Origin: Aphis gossypii
Taxonomy: Eukaryota > Arthropoda > Insecta > Hemiptera > Aphididae
NCBI RefSeq assembly: GCF_020184175.1
Contig: NC_065532.1
Location: forward strand, 3,720,001-3,784,000
Reading direction: 5' to 3'
Length of the DNA stretch: 64,000 nucleotides
The position numbers were made by a program, and so were the translations under genes. Positions 26,001-37,515 of the stretch are shown one piece after another. The notes beneath the pieces are model-generated. The model saw nothing but the letters and a program-made list of their open reading frames with translations. It did not search any database and was not told the DNA's origin. Position 1 is the first letter of the stretch; each line of letters begins with the position of its first letter.

Positions 26001-28750
26001 TGGTTTTTGAGCAAAACGATAAACGTAATAGGTTATATTTTTTATTTTTGTGTTTGTCATCAGTCATCACCTTTAGAAGTGTCAAAATGTTTCAATTTTC
26101 AACTTTGCGGGTGGTTTAGGAAAAAAAAATTGTATGTAGTTTGTACTTTGGAGAAATAAAAATTAAAAATTCTCAGATTTTTTTTTTAATTGGAAATAAT
26201 AAACAAAAAATCAAAAAAAAAAATGGGAATTTCACGCTTTTTCAGATTTCCACTAAATTTTATTTAACAAAAATAACCGCAGAAAGTTTCACAAAGTATT
26301 TAAATTTAAATTTTCTGTATATGGTATAATATTCAAAATATAGATATAATATAAGATGAATAGAATATCGTTCATTTTCTAACTAAAATACATTAAAGTG
26401 TATAGTCCTAATAATTTTTAATAAACATTTAAATTTAGAATTTTAAAAAAAATTGTAAAAATCTTATAGTTGTCGTTATCTTAAAGTTATTCTAACTTTA
26501 GAAATACTTAATGTTTGTTTACGTTTAAGATTACTTGGAATAAATATAAGGTTTATTTTTATATGCTTTCCAACTTACTTATAAAAAATATTCAACCGGG
26601 AAGCCAAATTACATTTTTATGAATATTATACAATATTAGATATTTATTATTCACCTACGTATATTATAACAACAGTTTGTTTCCAAATTTTTTTTGTTTT
26701 TTTATTGTAATTTAAAAACTAATAACATTTTAATAGTATAGGTACTTGATATTTTCTCAAAATGTTTATAGTATCATATTTATTATATGATAATATTTTC
26801 AAAATGTTTAACTCCTTTTGAGTTGTTTAAAGGCTTTATGTTATTCGCTGGACAAAATTATTGAAAAATTAACATAAAATTCCAAATGAGTCCTTATATC
26901 TGTATGGAAATATGAAAAAATAAATATTGCATACTATTTTGTAGTTAAAAATTTTATTTTTAGATCTAAGTTTTGAAAATTTAATCTAAGATTCCTCATA
27001 TTGAAACTATATAATTTTAAAAATATATAATGGCAATTACTTTTTATAAATGTTTTAAATTCAAATTTGATAAAATTACTTATTTAAACAATTAATAACG
27101 ATGTTAATTATTTTGTGATAATTTAAAAACATTATTCGCGGGAAATTTAAAACTTTTACGTATATAATATTATTGATTGAATTTCATGAACGTTATGAAT
27201 ATTGAATTGTACTATATGCAATGACATTTTTTTAAGATACTATCTATTTATATTATGAATCTATTTTTACTGTTTTACGGCTTTTACAGAAAGATATAAT
27301 TGAATTTCAAGTTTTATACATTTTTATAATATAGTATAATATGTATATTATTATAATAATTAAATACTATATTATTCAAAATATATCAACCTGCCATAAT
27401 ATTAAAATTAAAATTAAATAGACTCTAATATCTATACCAAAATAAAACATATTAGGAAATATACATAGGTAGTGATATTATAAGCTGATAGGCCGTTTTC
27501 TATCAAAATATTTTTTCATATAAAATGATATATTATCATTGAATTCAAATTTAATACACCCATTACAACAATAATACCCAATCGACACTTTATGTACAGC
27601 AAGGTGGTACCCATTTATATACCTTTTTATTTTAATAACTTGTGTTCATATTGAGTATAATGGTTATTTAATATTAGGTATTATGTTTGGTTTTGATTTC
27701 TGCATTTTCCTTATTGCATTTTTGAATTTTTTTTTATTAATAATTTAAATTATATATTAATTTATTTAATTATTTACTAGATTGCATCATTTCCTTTAAA
27801 TAACTATTAGTTAAACTAGTTAAAGTTAAATCGAGCTTAATAATTTAAAAGTGTTACTTATTTAATAACTTAAGTTTAAATGTTAAATTGATTTAAAATA
27901 TGTTTCTATTTATAAAAATGTAGCATGTATATTATCATTATTTTTTTTATGTGGACGATTACAGAACAAATTCCGTAATTATTTTCGTAAAAAGTTATTC
28001 ATATTGTGTAATACGCTATGTGAAATTTCTACTCATTTCATAAAACGACTCTGAACTTTAAATTGATATTCTACTACACTATTTTTATCGATGTTATTTA
28101 TACTTTATTTCAAACTAATGGTAATTTATTTTAATAATAAAAAAGAAAGGGTTTATGCATTATTTACATTTTTAGCTGAGCTATAATCAGGGCCCCAGCC
28201 ACACATTATTCTAAGAGGGGCAAGCTCTAATTTTGCGCCTCTCTTTCCATCACTCAGCCCCAATAATTTATATATTTTGCCGCCCGGGGCAAAAAAACCC
28301 CCTAGCCCCCTCCCCCTAGCTGCGGCCCTGACTATAATAGCAGGTATTATATAAAATATAATAAGTACTACCTAATTAAATATACATTATTTGATAAAAT
28401 TAAAAAATATATATATATTTAACACACCTATAACGCGTTTTTATCCATTTCGTGAAAAGGATGTGATGTAATTAGTAATACTATAGATAAACAGTACGAA
28501 TGAATTTATAGTAAGATCTACGTCTATCACGTTGGTTTCAACTATATAATTTACTTGCACTAAGTATTAAATTTAACTAATAAATATACAGTTTATTATA
28601 AATTAATTATTAATTCATACTATGATAACAAAAATATAAATTGTCGATAAAGAACAATATTATTATTGTCTTACCGTTTTTGGACGGATGCGTAGTTCCG
28701 AGAATTTGATCGATGCTGTATACGTTCCTGGCCGATTTGGTAGAATCCAT
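13591..28750 (-). CDS. hbn: Homeobrain-type paired-like homeobox transcription factor, four exons
   Basis: Nuclear DNA-binding protein of the paired-like (Q50) homeodomain class; in insects homeobrain acts in head and brain patterning. Exons (minus): 28750-28675, 20510-20263, 15427-15340, 14078-13591. Splice phases agree and give 299 residues. An octapeptide (eh1-like, YSIDQILG) lies at residues 11-18 and would recruit Groucho-type co-repressors. The homeodomain is at 63-122 (TTFTTYQLHQLERAFEKTQY, then VWFQNRRAKWRKREK), with Gln50 and Asn51 present. It is split by an intron between positions 46 and 47, the classical paired-class site. KVRRSRTTF together with HQLERAFEKTQYPDVF matches my memory of homeobrain better than of aristaless, ALX or Rx. 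The C-terminal part has FLTPEQFWPS, a His run, eight alanines and an Asp-rich tail; no OAR motif was seen. The ATG at 28750 is chosen because the octapeptide follows it directly. Confidence 0.92.
14079..15339 (-). other. hbn intron 3
   Basis: AT-rich. No coding or repeat signal was recognised beyond the splice sites. Confidence 0.7.
15340..15427 (-). CDS. hbn: hbn exon 3 (recognition helix)
   Basis: Starts right after CATAG (15428) and encodes VWFQNRRAKWRKREK, homeodomain positions 47 to just past 60, then NPYIPDHT. The chosen donor is GTGAGT (15339). A second GT two bases earlier (15341) would also work with a different exon 4 acceptor. Confidence 0.88.
16440..17270. promoter_or_regulatory. 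Candidate intronic enhancer region of hbn
   Basis: A GC-richer island in AT-rich intron. It contains ATTA-core homeodomain-type sites in CCAATTAACTTGTAATTC (about 16756), CAATTAAG (17220) and several GC-rich strings (16540-16640, 16785-16800). No frame shows a recognisable protein. An enhancer role is inferred from composition and position only. Confidence 0.35.
18600..19780 (+). pseudogene. Degraded ORF1 (Gag-like, zinc-knuckle) of a Jockey-clade-type non-LTR retrotransposon
   Basis: A frame from about 18660 reads through an ITVNRFAPL segment and continues from 18903 to a break near 19190. It resumes in another frame (VVIRNLHP, EEIGFTV) to about 19430, then shifts again into three zinc knuckles: CLNCQEYGHIRKYC, CTRCGGHHPSSSC and CALCEGDHPAN with a stop codon inside the third. 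This order, a PRE_C2HC-like region followed by CCHC knuckles, is that of LINE ORF1 proteins that bind the element RNA. At least two frameshifts and one stop make it inactive. No reverse transcriptase frame follows, which is odd because LINE copies usually lose their 5' end. It lies in hbn intron 2, antisense to that gene. Confidence 0.85.
20263..20510 (-). CDS. hbn: hbn exon 2 (homeodomain positions 1-46)
   Basis: The acceptor is TTTAG at 20511 and the donor is CAG|GT at 20262. The exon encodes an acidic linker (DEHDDDKPRK) and homeodomain helices 1 and 2 up to SEARVQ. Its phase joins exon 1 after one base of the codon. Confidence 0.93.
23690..24340. promoter_or_regulatory. GC-richer non-coding patch in hbn intron 1
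   Basis: CpG-bearing sequence in otherwise AT-rich DNA. Open frames here are short, occur on both strands and match no family known to me. A regulatory role is a guess based on composition and location. Confidence 0.25.
26670..27640. repeat. Diverged copy of the AT-rich interspersed repeat
   Basis: It shares the TTTTGAAAATTTAATCTAAG and GATTCCTCATA stretch (about 26970-27000) with the copies near the window start. It also shares the tail ATTGAATTCAAATTTAATAC...GTACAGCA...GGTACCCA (27538-27616). It is more diverged than the other copies, so its limits are approximate. Confidence 0.65.
28188..28330. mobile_element. 143-bp hAT-like MITE in hbn intron 1
   Basis: Starts CAGGGCC and ends GGCCCTG. 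It is flanked by GCTATAAT (28180-28187) and ACTATAAT (28331-28338), an 8-bp target duplication with one mismatch. The interior is G/C-rich (GCCGCCCGGGGC) and sharply different from the surroundings. Non-coding. Confidence 0.8.
28675..28750 (-). CDS. hbn: hbn exon 1 (octapeptide)
   Basis: Encodes residues 1-25 plus one base. It carries NVYSIDQILG and ends at a GTAAGA donor (28674). Confidence 0.9.
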
Positions 28751-28859
28751 ATCGTGTAATATTAAATTATATAACCGTTTTTATTATTGTATGTATAAGT
28801 ATTTTATCACTTTTGATGATTTCGGCAACAATCACTGCGTCTACGTGATCGTAACTTTA

Positions 28860-29110
28860 AATGTGTAGCATAGAATTCTCACCGTGATCGTTGGTGTGGG
28901 TCTTCTCTCACAATCGCGACTACTGAATGACACATGGTGTGTCGGCGCTGCCAGACTGAAGGGACCGGTGGCAGGCGCGCGCGTCCTCAACCACCCCCCG
29001 CGTGGCCAACCGTTTGGGGTGGTTTTGGATGAAGGGCGGATGCGCGCAGCCACAGTCGCCAATCCCATTGGGCACTTCGCCCTACCCACGTGCCCTGCGC
29101 CCCGTATAAT
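28860..29110 (-). promoter_or_regulatory. CpG-rich promoter-like region upstream of hbn
   Basis: The region starts about 110 bp upstream of the hbn ATG. It is sharply GC- and CpG-rich, with opposed CCAAT (29059-29063) and ATTGG (29067-29071) boxes and a CACGTG E-box (29087-29092). No TATA box was identified and the transcription start is unknown. Open frames on both strands here look like by-products of composition. Confidence 0.4.
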
Positions 29111-29159
29111 GACCGTGCTAATAGTTTTGAAAAACGCTATAATAATATGATAACAATAC

Positions 29160-32100
29160 ATTTATAATAGAATAATAAATAATTAAATAATCGTATTTAA
29201 ATATATATGCTTTCAGTTTACCACAAAATTGTCAATGATCAATAAACGACGATTTAGAACAAAATTTAAAACACCCGGTAAAAATACATATACCGAATAC
29301 TATAATATTTATTTATTATTATAATGATCCATACTCCATAAAATGGATTACCTATCTCGGATATAAATTAGAATATTTTGCAATTTTTATTTTATAGTCA
29401 TTTAATAAATGTTCATATTTTTAAAGATAATTATTCCATTATTTTTAATTTTTTTTTTCGTGTATTTGAATAGGTATTCAATTCTATTATACTGTTGTTG
29501 ACTTTTTTTCTTATAATATATTGTTATAATATGTTAATTTTTCATACAGCAACGTCGATATGGTAGGAGTGAACTTTAATCAAGTACTTAAATATTATAT
29601 TTTATGACATAATAATAAATCTGACACGACATAAACATTTTTAAATTAATTAATTTATATAATACCATTTGATAACCATCCAATAGCAAGTTGGTATAAG
29701 TACTTCAAAAGCTTGGATTGCCTCTTCTGACGACTCATGGACAAAATTATGTTAACTTGTCATTTTTGCGTATGAACTTTTATCCAGTATGTTTATCAAT
29801 TATTTTTAATTTAATTAATATGTATTTTTGAATTGGACCACGCTTGTATTGTATACAAATAACTAAACCAATAAATGTAAAAAACATTCTGATAATTATA
29901 CTTATATATTTTAATTTATAAACACTAAAACATTTAACAATGTTATTATTTATTGTAAAATGTTATGAATATATATATTTTTGAGGAACGATATAATAAT
30001 TTTAATAATATATTATCATATATAATAATAATTGTTTATGTAATCTATTATATTATACTTATTTTATTTATAAAAATAATTATTACAAGTATAAATAGTT
30101 ATAATACCTATAACATGTAAATTGTAATAATATATTTAATGATCAGGAGGATATAATATAGTATACGATTTCTGCCCATGGAAATGAATTAACTATAACT
30201 TTTTAGTTATTATGATTACAGAATATGATTTTTCGTTAAGTAATCACAATTTGGCTGTGGCAAATACCAAAGAAGGATTCGTCAATATTATTTGGGTGAT
30301 TTTATGAGCGGTGAAACTCATAATAAATGTGTATTGTGTAAGTACCTATTTTAAAAAAATCCAAACATCATAATTTCAATAAATTCATTATTAAGTGTAA
30401 AATTATAGAAGAGTATTTATATGCTAAACTAATGTATTAATATAATGTATTAAAAAATACCTAATAATAATAAAGATATTAACTACTTATAAAGTAAGCT
30501 ATTTAGATTTTAGACCGGTTAGACGTATCTACTAGCACAAGCTACTATCATTGAGTTTTGAGTATAAATTGTAATAATATTGTATGCATAATATTTATTT
30601 ATATTGATAATGTAATTATATATATTTATATATTAATTATTGAAGTTTTAAAATACACAACAAGATATTTTATAGATACGTGGTTTTTATTGAGATTTAA
30701 CTTCTTAAAATTCGTTAAAATTCCACTTATTTTTACACGTGTTAATTATTTCTCTACTAAAATATATTATATTATTTTAGACATCGGAAGCTATTAAAAA
30801 AAGAACTTCGGTTGGACAATAGTACAAAACCACAGGGGTATATATTGTAAGATAGAGTATTGCTTATATGATTTTGAATAGAACAATTGATATTATGTTG
30901 TAGTTATTCATAATTTTGTAGAAAACATAAGAAGAAACATAGTTTTTATTTAAAAATGTTCATTATTTCACTTTTTAATATTTCATCCCTGAATGCCAAT
31001 GTTTAATAAGTATGAGCCTAATCACGATATTGAAAGTTTAAAAATAATATTTCGAGAAACCGTGCAAATGTAAAACGTTGTTGATTTTAGATAAACTTAT
31101 TAAAACTTACCTATTAAACCTTTCAATGCTATCATATTATTATATTTTGGGAGTTCCAACTAACGATCTATGTTTGTCTAGCTGTAGTTAATTTTATTTA
31201 TTTTATTAGAAAACCTGAAAACGGTGTTAAAATAAGTTATAGGGATCTACTCATTTATCATTGATGCTATAATAATTAATAATACATTGTATGAATTTTA
31301 CTGGGTTGTAATAAAAATATGACTTCAATTTGATTATAGGTTTTGCTTTTAAAATTAGATATATAACTATATAAGTCATTTGTCATGTATTAAAAGCTCA
31401 TTTAATTTGAATTTTTTCCAAATCACGGTTAATAAAGTATTTTAGTTCATATTCAGATTAACGTATTACAATATATCCCATTATCCCCCTATATTATACT
31501 ATTATAATAGCTCTAATAAGGGGACTGAATAGCTTGTGAAAACAATACTAACAAGGGGCAAGGGCTACTATTCGACTATTCGGGTTGAAATCGTAAATTT
31601 AATTGAAACCTATTACACTCGAAGGGATTTTTCCCCTTAATGAGTTAAAAAGAATATTTTGTTGTATTACTTAAATTTATTTTATATTCTCATGCATTTT
31701 AATAACTACTCATAATATAGTGTACTTGTGATTTATTTTAAACGGTCATTTAACAATTAATTACATAATGATTAAATGTGAAAAAACTTCAAACTAAATT
31801 TAATTTAAAGAAACTTATGCACTCAAAGAATGTACTAATATTATTAAAACTAAACATCTAATACATTAATAACAAAGTAAATATATATTTTCTGTTATAT
31901 TATCTTAAACATTTTAAAAGTCCATTTAATTAATTTATTATTATTATTATAAATATAATAGCAACAACATAATATGCTATTAAAAATAATTAAAGACATT
32001 TTTTAATTAGGTATTCTCTAATAAGTTTTTGAAATAAGTTAATAAAGTTCAACTATTTCCAAGTATCTACTTATTATAATAACTCATATAATAATAAGTA

Positions 32101-34300
32101 ATAACAAAATAATACGCAATAAGTAAACAAAACAATTATTAATAATTTTAATCTAAATTCTTTGGAGAGAAAAAAACAATTTTATTTTTATAAAATACAC
32201 ATTATAATTCTATATCAGTAACAGTCATAATATTATTATCTTATTTTTCAATTTGTATTAGTTTATTTGATAATTCAATTTTAAATAGGATACATACTCA
32301 TATTTGTGTTCAAGTATTTTTTTTGTTTATTTTTTTAATTTAACTCTAATACCTTAATTAATCGTATATATTTTTAAATTTTATTTGAAAAATTATAGTT
32401 TTATGTAAGTATACTCTATGCAACTATAATGGCTTATTGTTTAAACTATGATAAGATATGTTTTATGATTATTGGCAATAAAAGTAATAATTAATGTAGA
32501 CAATACGGTTCATACTGTAAAGAAATAAGAATGCATTTACAAAATATGTGGAACTTAACAATATATTTATATATATATACCTACGATAAAAGGACAAATG
32601 CGTTTGGTGGCTTAAGGTGTTTAAGAGACATATACGGCTAAATATAATTATATTATTTCTAATTAGCCTCTTGTACTGTAGAGTTGCTATATAAAATGTA
32701 TAAGATCCGAAAGAATGGCCAAAAACCACCCAGGATGGAGGTAAAATGAAGTATTATTATTTCAAAACAACGAAGGGGGTTGATCACTAAGGAAGAACAC
32801 TTGACAAAAATTAAAAGTAGAACAATAGCTTCAAACATATATTGTTTTATAACTTTTAACTTTTCTGAGTTTTTTGTGTTTTGTATTTTTTTACATTTGA
32901 GATCTTTTTAATTAAAATATACGCATTTCGATCAGTTAAGTTCATATTGTTACTGAAAGTAATTTTAGCACTCAAAACTATATATTCACTAATTAAATCT
33001 TACATTATAAAACCTGCATATTATTGTAATTCAAATCACTATAATATATAATAGATACTACTTATATCCACAAAGAAATAAACTCCTCCGCACTACCAGA
33101 TTATCGTGGAATTTTAAAATTAATTTATTAATAATTACATAGGACGTAAAAAATTAATAAAAATAAAAATAACATGTGTCATTGATATTATAGTTATACA
33201 TTTGAATAAAGGTACATGATACGACTTGTGAAAATGTATGATAACTAAACAATGAACAACAAAACTTAAATTAAGCCATCAAATATTGAATCTTCTACTT
33301 GATATCATGAAAGTATCATCTTATTTCTCGATTTGACTGGATAGAACAAACTAATTTAACATTTAATATAGCTTATATTTATTTAAATATTTTACCGTAA
33401 CAATATATTAATATTTAATATCTACATATTATATTCGTAATTCGTTAAATATGTATTTATTTAAATACTTAATAGTAAATAATTGTAATGATGTTTCGTA
33501 AAACAAAATAATTTAAATAAATATAATCATTATTTTTAATTTATAATAATATTAATGTGCTATATATTAATATAGTTATAGTATTAGATTTTAATATTAT
33601 ATTAGCAATGTAGGGCATAGGCGATTGGAAGTGAAAATCTTATACCAAATATTTATTATTTTTTTTTTGCATTATTGTTTAGATCATTATTTACTTGTTC
33701 ACTGGATGAAAACAGCATTTCGTTTTTAATGATGTTTTGAAATTTAGATGTAGGTACCAATATAAATGAAACCATTTACTAAGTCATTCGATCGTGACAT
33801 CCAAAATGTGTAAATGTACTTATATTATAAATATATCTTTTTATAGGTATACCAAATACCAATATTATATACATTAAAAATTCGAATAGAGAATAGAGAG
33901 TTCTTTAAACGAGAAAGGAATAAAGCGAATAAATGAGTAATGAGTGTGATGTGAGTTTACAGTGCAAAATAGGTAAAAAACATTATGTTATTGTCATTAT
34001 TAAATTACTATCATAAATCAAAATATTATAATATTACCTGTGTTATAATTTATAACGGTAAATTATTAATGATTATTAAATTCGAGTGTGGGTGAATCAA
34101 TATTGACTACAAAATTCCATACGAATAAAATATACACATTGACGATCCGAATGCGGTATTTAAATATACTATTCAGCGTTAATGTCTCATACACTCATCT
34201 CGTTTAGCCCATATCAGTAAACTTTCTACAAGATGACACGACATTATACTAACATAATGTAATTGCATATTCGAATGCTACTACAGACGAATAATTTAAT
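29160..34300. other. Gene-free AT-rich interval upstream of hbn
   Basis: No coding frame, RNA gene or clear inverted-repeat element was recognised. Open frames are short and AT-driven. Confidence 0.5.
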
Positions 34301-35492
34301 ATGCCTATCGTATTTTATAAGCATTCCGCTCACGGACTTATCGCGCGTACAATATTAATAATAACAGTTAACGTCACACGTGTTCGGCGAATGTCACTAC
34401 GTTAGTGTATTATAATCTCATATAGTTGCACGTGTATTATTATTATTTATGCATAATAATGTACGTAACACAGACGGAACGATGAACAGCAGTAATAATA
34501 TACGATACCTGCAAATGTATATAGGTATATATAATTCGTCAGGAACAAGGAGCGTAGTCGAGTTATACAGTAATTACAAAACGGTCTCTCGACAACAGTG
34601 TTATAATATTATACTTATTATAGTTTGACTCGCATATTTGGACTTACTATACGTAAATAATACGTAAGTACGTAACCATGTATTGTAGGTTATACCTATG
34701 TATATGACGTATTGTTATGATGTATAAGTATAAAGCGACGCGTCGCATAGTTTTGCAGGACACAATGCCCTCGCGCATCGGTTATCATAAGTATCTACCT
34801 ATATATAATATTATAATATTGTACGCGAGTTCCGTCCGTTTGTGTCTTGTCTGCAGAGTTTCGCCTTCTGCGCTCATTCGTCGCGATTCTTGGGATATAC
34901 ATATAAAGTTTCTTCGCCGAGTTCAAAAGTGTTAATATATAATCGTCGCCGTCGCGTATAATATTATATATTATAATAATGCCGACATAATAATATACAA
35001 TACGCGTGTGTGTAAATATAATATGACTTCGTATACATGCAATTGACTATATATATTATATTATATTATGTGTGTGTAGGTATTTAAAATATAATATATG
35101 CGATCCGCGGCGGCGGCTTCGTGTCGGCGGTTGTCGTCATCGTCGGCGCGGCTGCGGGGGTGGGACGCGGGCGGCCCGCAGACAGTGTATATAATAATAT
35201 ATAGGACGACATCAGCTCGAGTCGCCGCCAGAGGTGTGGGTGGGTGTAATATTAATATTATATTAAACATAAGCGCGGGCCGGGCCGCCGAATAAAATAC
35301 ACAGAAAGCGCACCCCCCCGACTACGACAACGATTCGCGGGCGCGGTGCAGGTGTAGGTATTGCTGCACCGGCGAAGAACGGAACGCGCTCGACGAGAGG
35401 AAAATATGTCATATACGCAAGTCGCCGCGGCGGCGAGCACCGATGCGATACTATATAGTATATTATATACTTGCCAGTACGGATATTATAAT

Positions 35493-35493
35493 T

Positions 35494-35526
<33 letters not shown>
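35493..35526. repeat. Compound (TA)n(GA)n microsatellite
   Basis: A run of TA dinucleotides passes directly into a run of AG dinucleotides. Confidence 0.9.
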
Positions 35527-35527
<1 letters not shown>

Positions 35528-36792
35528 CTCGTGAGGCTCGTCGTCACAATGGCAATGTGAAACTCATTATATTTCGTCTGCGCGCGTTTAACCCTTTCGC
35601 TGAAATCCACCGCGCGCGCACCCGTGCAGAGTACTGTCTCGCAGTTTATATAGGTAGGCGTCTACTCGTATTATTATTATTATTATTACTATACGTCGTG
35701 CATATTATATACGGGGTGATACGTTTAAAGCGAGACACTCGTCGTCGTTAACGTTTCATCGCCGGGAAACAATAATAACGCGCGTTTTTGAAAACGTTCC
35801 TTCTGCGCGATTTTACAAATCGACGTTTTCAGAAGTATAAAACATCATTTCAGGTTTACTGCAGTCGATCATCTCGTCGTGCATTTTTAAGACTCGTACT
35901 TTGCGGACGATAATACGAATTTCTAAAACGGCGAATAATTTTTGAAATCAAACTTCGCACGAGTAGTTTATTATACAATAATATACGTAAAAGTATATCG
36001 TTGGCGTTTAGAGCGTTTAGACGGCGAGCGGAGTAGTGGACCGACACGTTTTTCGCGGTATTTTTCCGCGCTCGAACCACCCCGCACTCCGGTCGTCTGA
36101 GCATTAAACTCTTACAATTCGTATTTCGTTCGAGACTCGATTTTCGTGTATCGAAAAAAATTCCAAAAAAAAACATCGCACTCTAATGGGAAATCAACGT
36201 CGTGATTAAAAAAACGACTATACTTATAATAAATATAGAAGTATAGAAATGTGTATACAGTCGGTTTTTTTTTTTACAGACGAATGCACTGCGGGGCGAC
36301 ATCACGTACTTTTTTTAACACACGCGTCGGACCGAGGGAAATATTTTCTGAAAAACAGCCGTGTGAAACGCGATGAGCTAAACGGATCACCCGGTATTTA
36401 TATAATATAATATAATATAATATCATAATATAATACGCCGCGCGAGGGTGTAGAAGGTGTGTTCATTACACCGGTGCAGTAGCGTCGTCGTATACGCGCG
36501 CGCCGCCGCCGCCGTTTTGATGTACGCGGACCGCCGCCGCGCCGACTGCCGTGCAGCAAACTCCGAACTATATATACACAATGGAGCCGCCGCCGCCGCG
36601 CCATCGCCGTAACTTTTAACTCGTTATTATTAATTTAACGGGGGTCGTGTATTTATTAATATTCAACGAAGTGTTGCCACCTCCGCACGTCACACAATAT
36701 TCCTCGCGCACCCGCCGCAGCACAACACTTTTCATTCTCCGTACATCGTATATAGCACGGTATATAGCGGGTGTGTATATATGTATTATATT

Positions 36793-36797
36793 ATACG
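36793..36797. repeat. Left target-site duplication of the BEL element
   Basis: ATACG precedes the 5' LTR and is repeated directly after the 3' LTR at 44703-44707. Confidence 0.93.
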
Positions 36798-37498
36798 TGT
36801 TCACGCAAGCTGTCTACTGTGGTCGGTCACTGGTGCGGATGTTTGCCACACTGTTGGCCCCTTTGATCGAGAAAGCAGACGTCGTTCGATCAGCTGGATC
36901 GAACGGCGTCTAGCCGACGCGTCTGCCAGCCGCCGTGCGCACGTTGTTGTTGTCGTTGGTCGTGTGTGTGTAAACGAACGTCGTTTCCAAAAAACACGCT
37001 TTTATTACACGTGGTTTTCGGTGTTGTTTGCGTTTTTGTGTGTGTGCTCGTCGTCGCACCGTCGCTTCTGAAAGCTTTTAAAAGTTCAAAACCACAAGTC
37101 TTGTCCAGCTCGGGTTTCAATCGTGACCAACTCCGGTCCAGTCAGTGTCGTCAACCAGCTCCGGTTCATGAACACCGGCAACGTCGACCAGTTCCGGTCC
37201 AGTCAATATCACCAGCCAGCTCCGGTCCAGTGATCAATATTAGCCAGCTCCGGTTCAAAACAGGTCTAGATCCCGTCCTTGTATCCCTCACGGTACCGTT
37301 CTTTAATATTATTATCAATGTGTATATATTTTATATTGTTCTTACGATTGTGGAATATGAAATTTGTATGGTCTTATAAACTGTGTTAAATATTTATTTA
37401 TTTTATATATATTATTTGTACCCCTCACCTTTCCCTATCAGAGCACGAGTCATCGCCGTCCACAAGCCAATTAAGGTAAGTCCGACGGTGACGAAATA
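36798..37498 (+). repeat. 5' LTR of the BEL element (701 bp)
   Basis: Starts TGTTCACGCAAGC and ends GACGAAATA; the 3' copy ends ACA. It contains an array of about 28-bp units (37107-37263), TATA-like tracts (37320-37335, 37405-37420) that could serve transcription or 3'-end formation, and a GTAAGT splice-donor-like site at 37476-37481. Confidence 0.95.
37107..37263 (+). repeat. Tandem-like array inside the 5' LTR
   Basis: Six units begin CCAGCTCGGG, CCAACTCCGG, CCAGCTCCGG, CCAGTTCCGG, CCAGCTCCGG and CCAGCTCCGG, spaced about 22-33 bp. The 3' LTR carries the same array (44310-44466). Such arrays in LTRs often hold enhancer sites; that role is inferred. Confidence 0.8.
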
Positions 37499-37500
37499 TT

Positions 37501-37515
37501 TGGTAGCAGAGCGTG
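37501..37515 (+). other. Primer-binding-like site of the BEL element
   Basis: TGGTAGCAGAGCG begins two bases after the 5' LTR. It starts with the TGG expected from pairing to a tRNA CCA end. The specific tRNA was not identified. Confidence 0.7.

Larger units (their letters stand above)
20511..28674 (-). other. hbn intron 1
   Basis: An 8.2-kb AT-rich intron. It contains a diverged interspersed repeat (26.67-27.64 kb), a 143-bp hAT-like element (28188-28330) and a GC-richer patch (23.69-24.34 kb). No other gene was seen on either strand. Confidence 0.75.
34300..36797. promoter_or_regulatory. CpG-rich island left of the BEL insertion
   Basis: Many CG dinucleotides and GCC/GGC runs (35100-35180, 36490-36605), mixed with TATA-like AT tracts (36397-36435). 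Open frames occur on both strands but are compositional, and none matches a family I know. It was probably contiguous with 44708-45345 before the retrotransposon inserted. It may be a promoter or 5' region of a gene whose coding exons lie outside the window. Confidence 0.35.

Noticed and set aside
28841..29161. Overlapping open frames of 106 and 88 codons on opposite strands
   Set aside because: Open on both strands because the CpG-rich block lacks AT-rich stops; more likely the homeobrain promoter.
35061..37379. Many open frames on both strands around the CpG-rich island and 5' LTR
   Set aside because: Low complexity, overlapping on both strands; those past 36798 are LTR sequence and recur identically in the 3' LTR.
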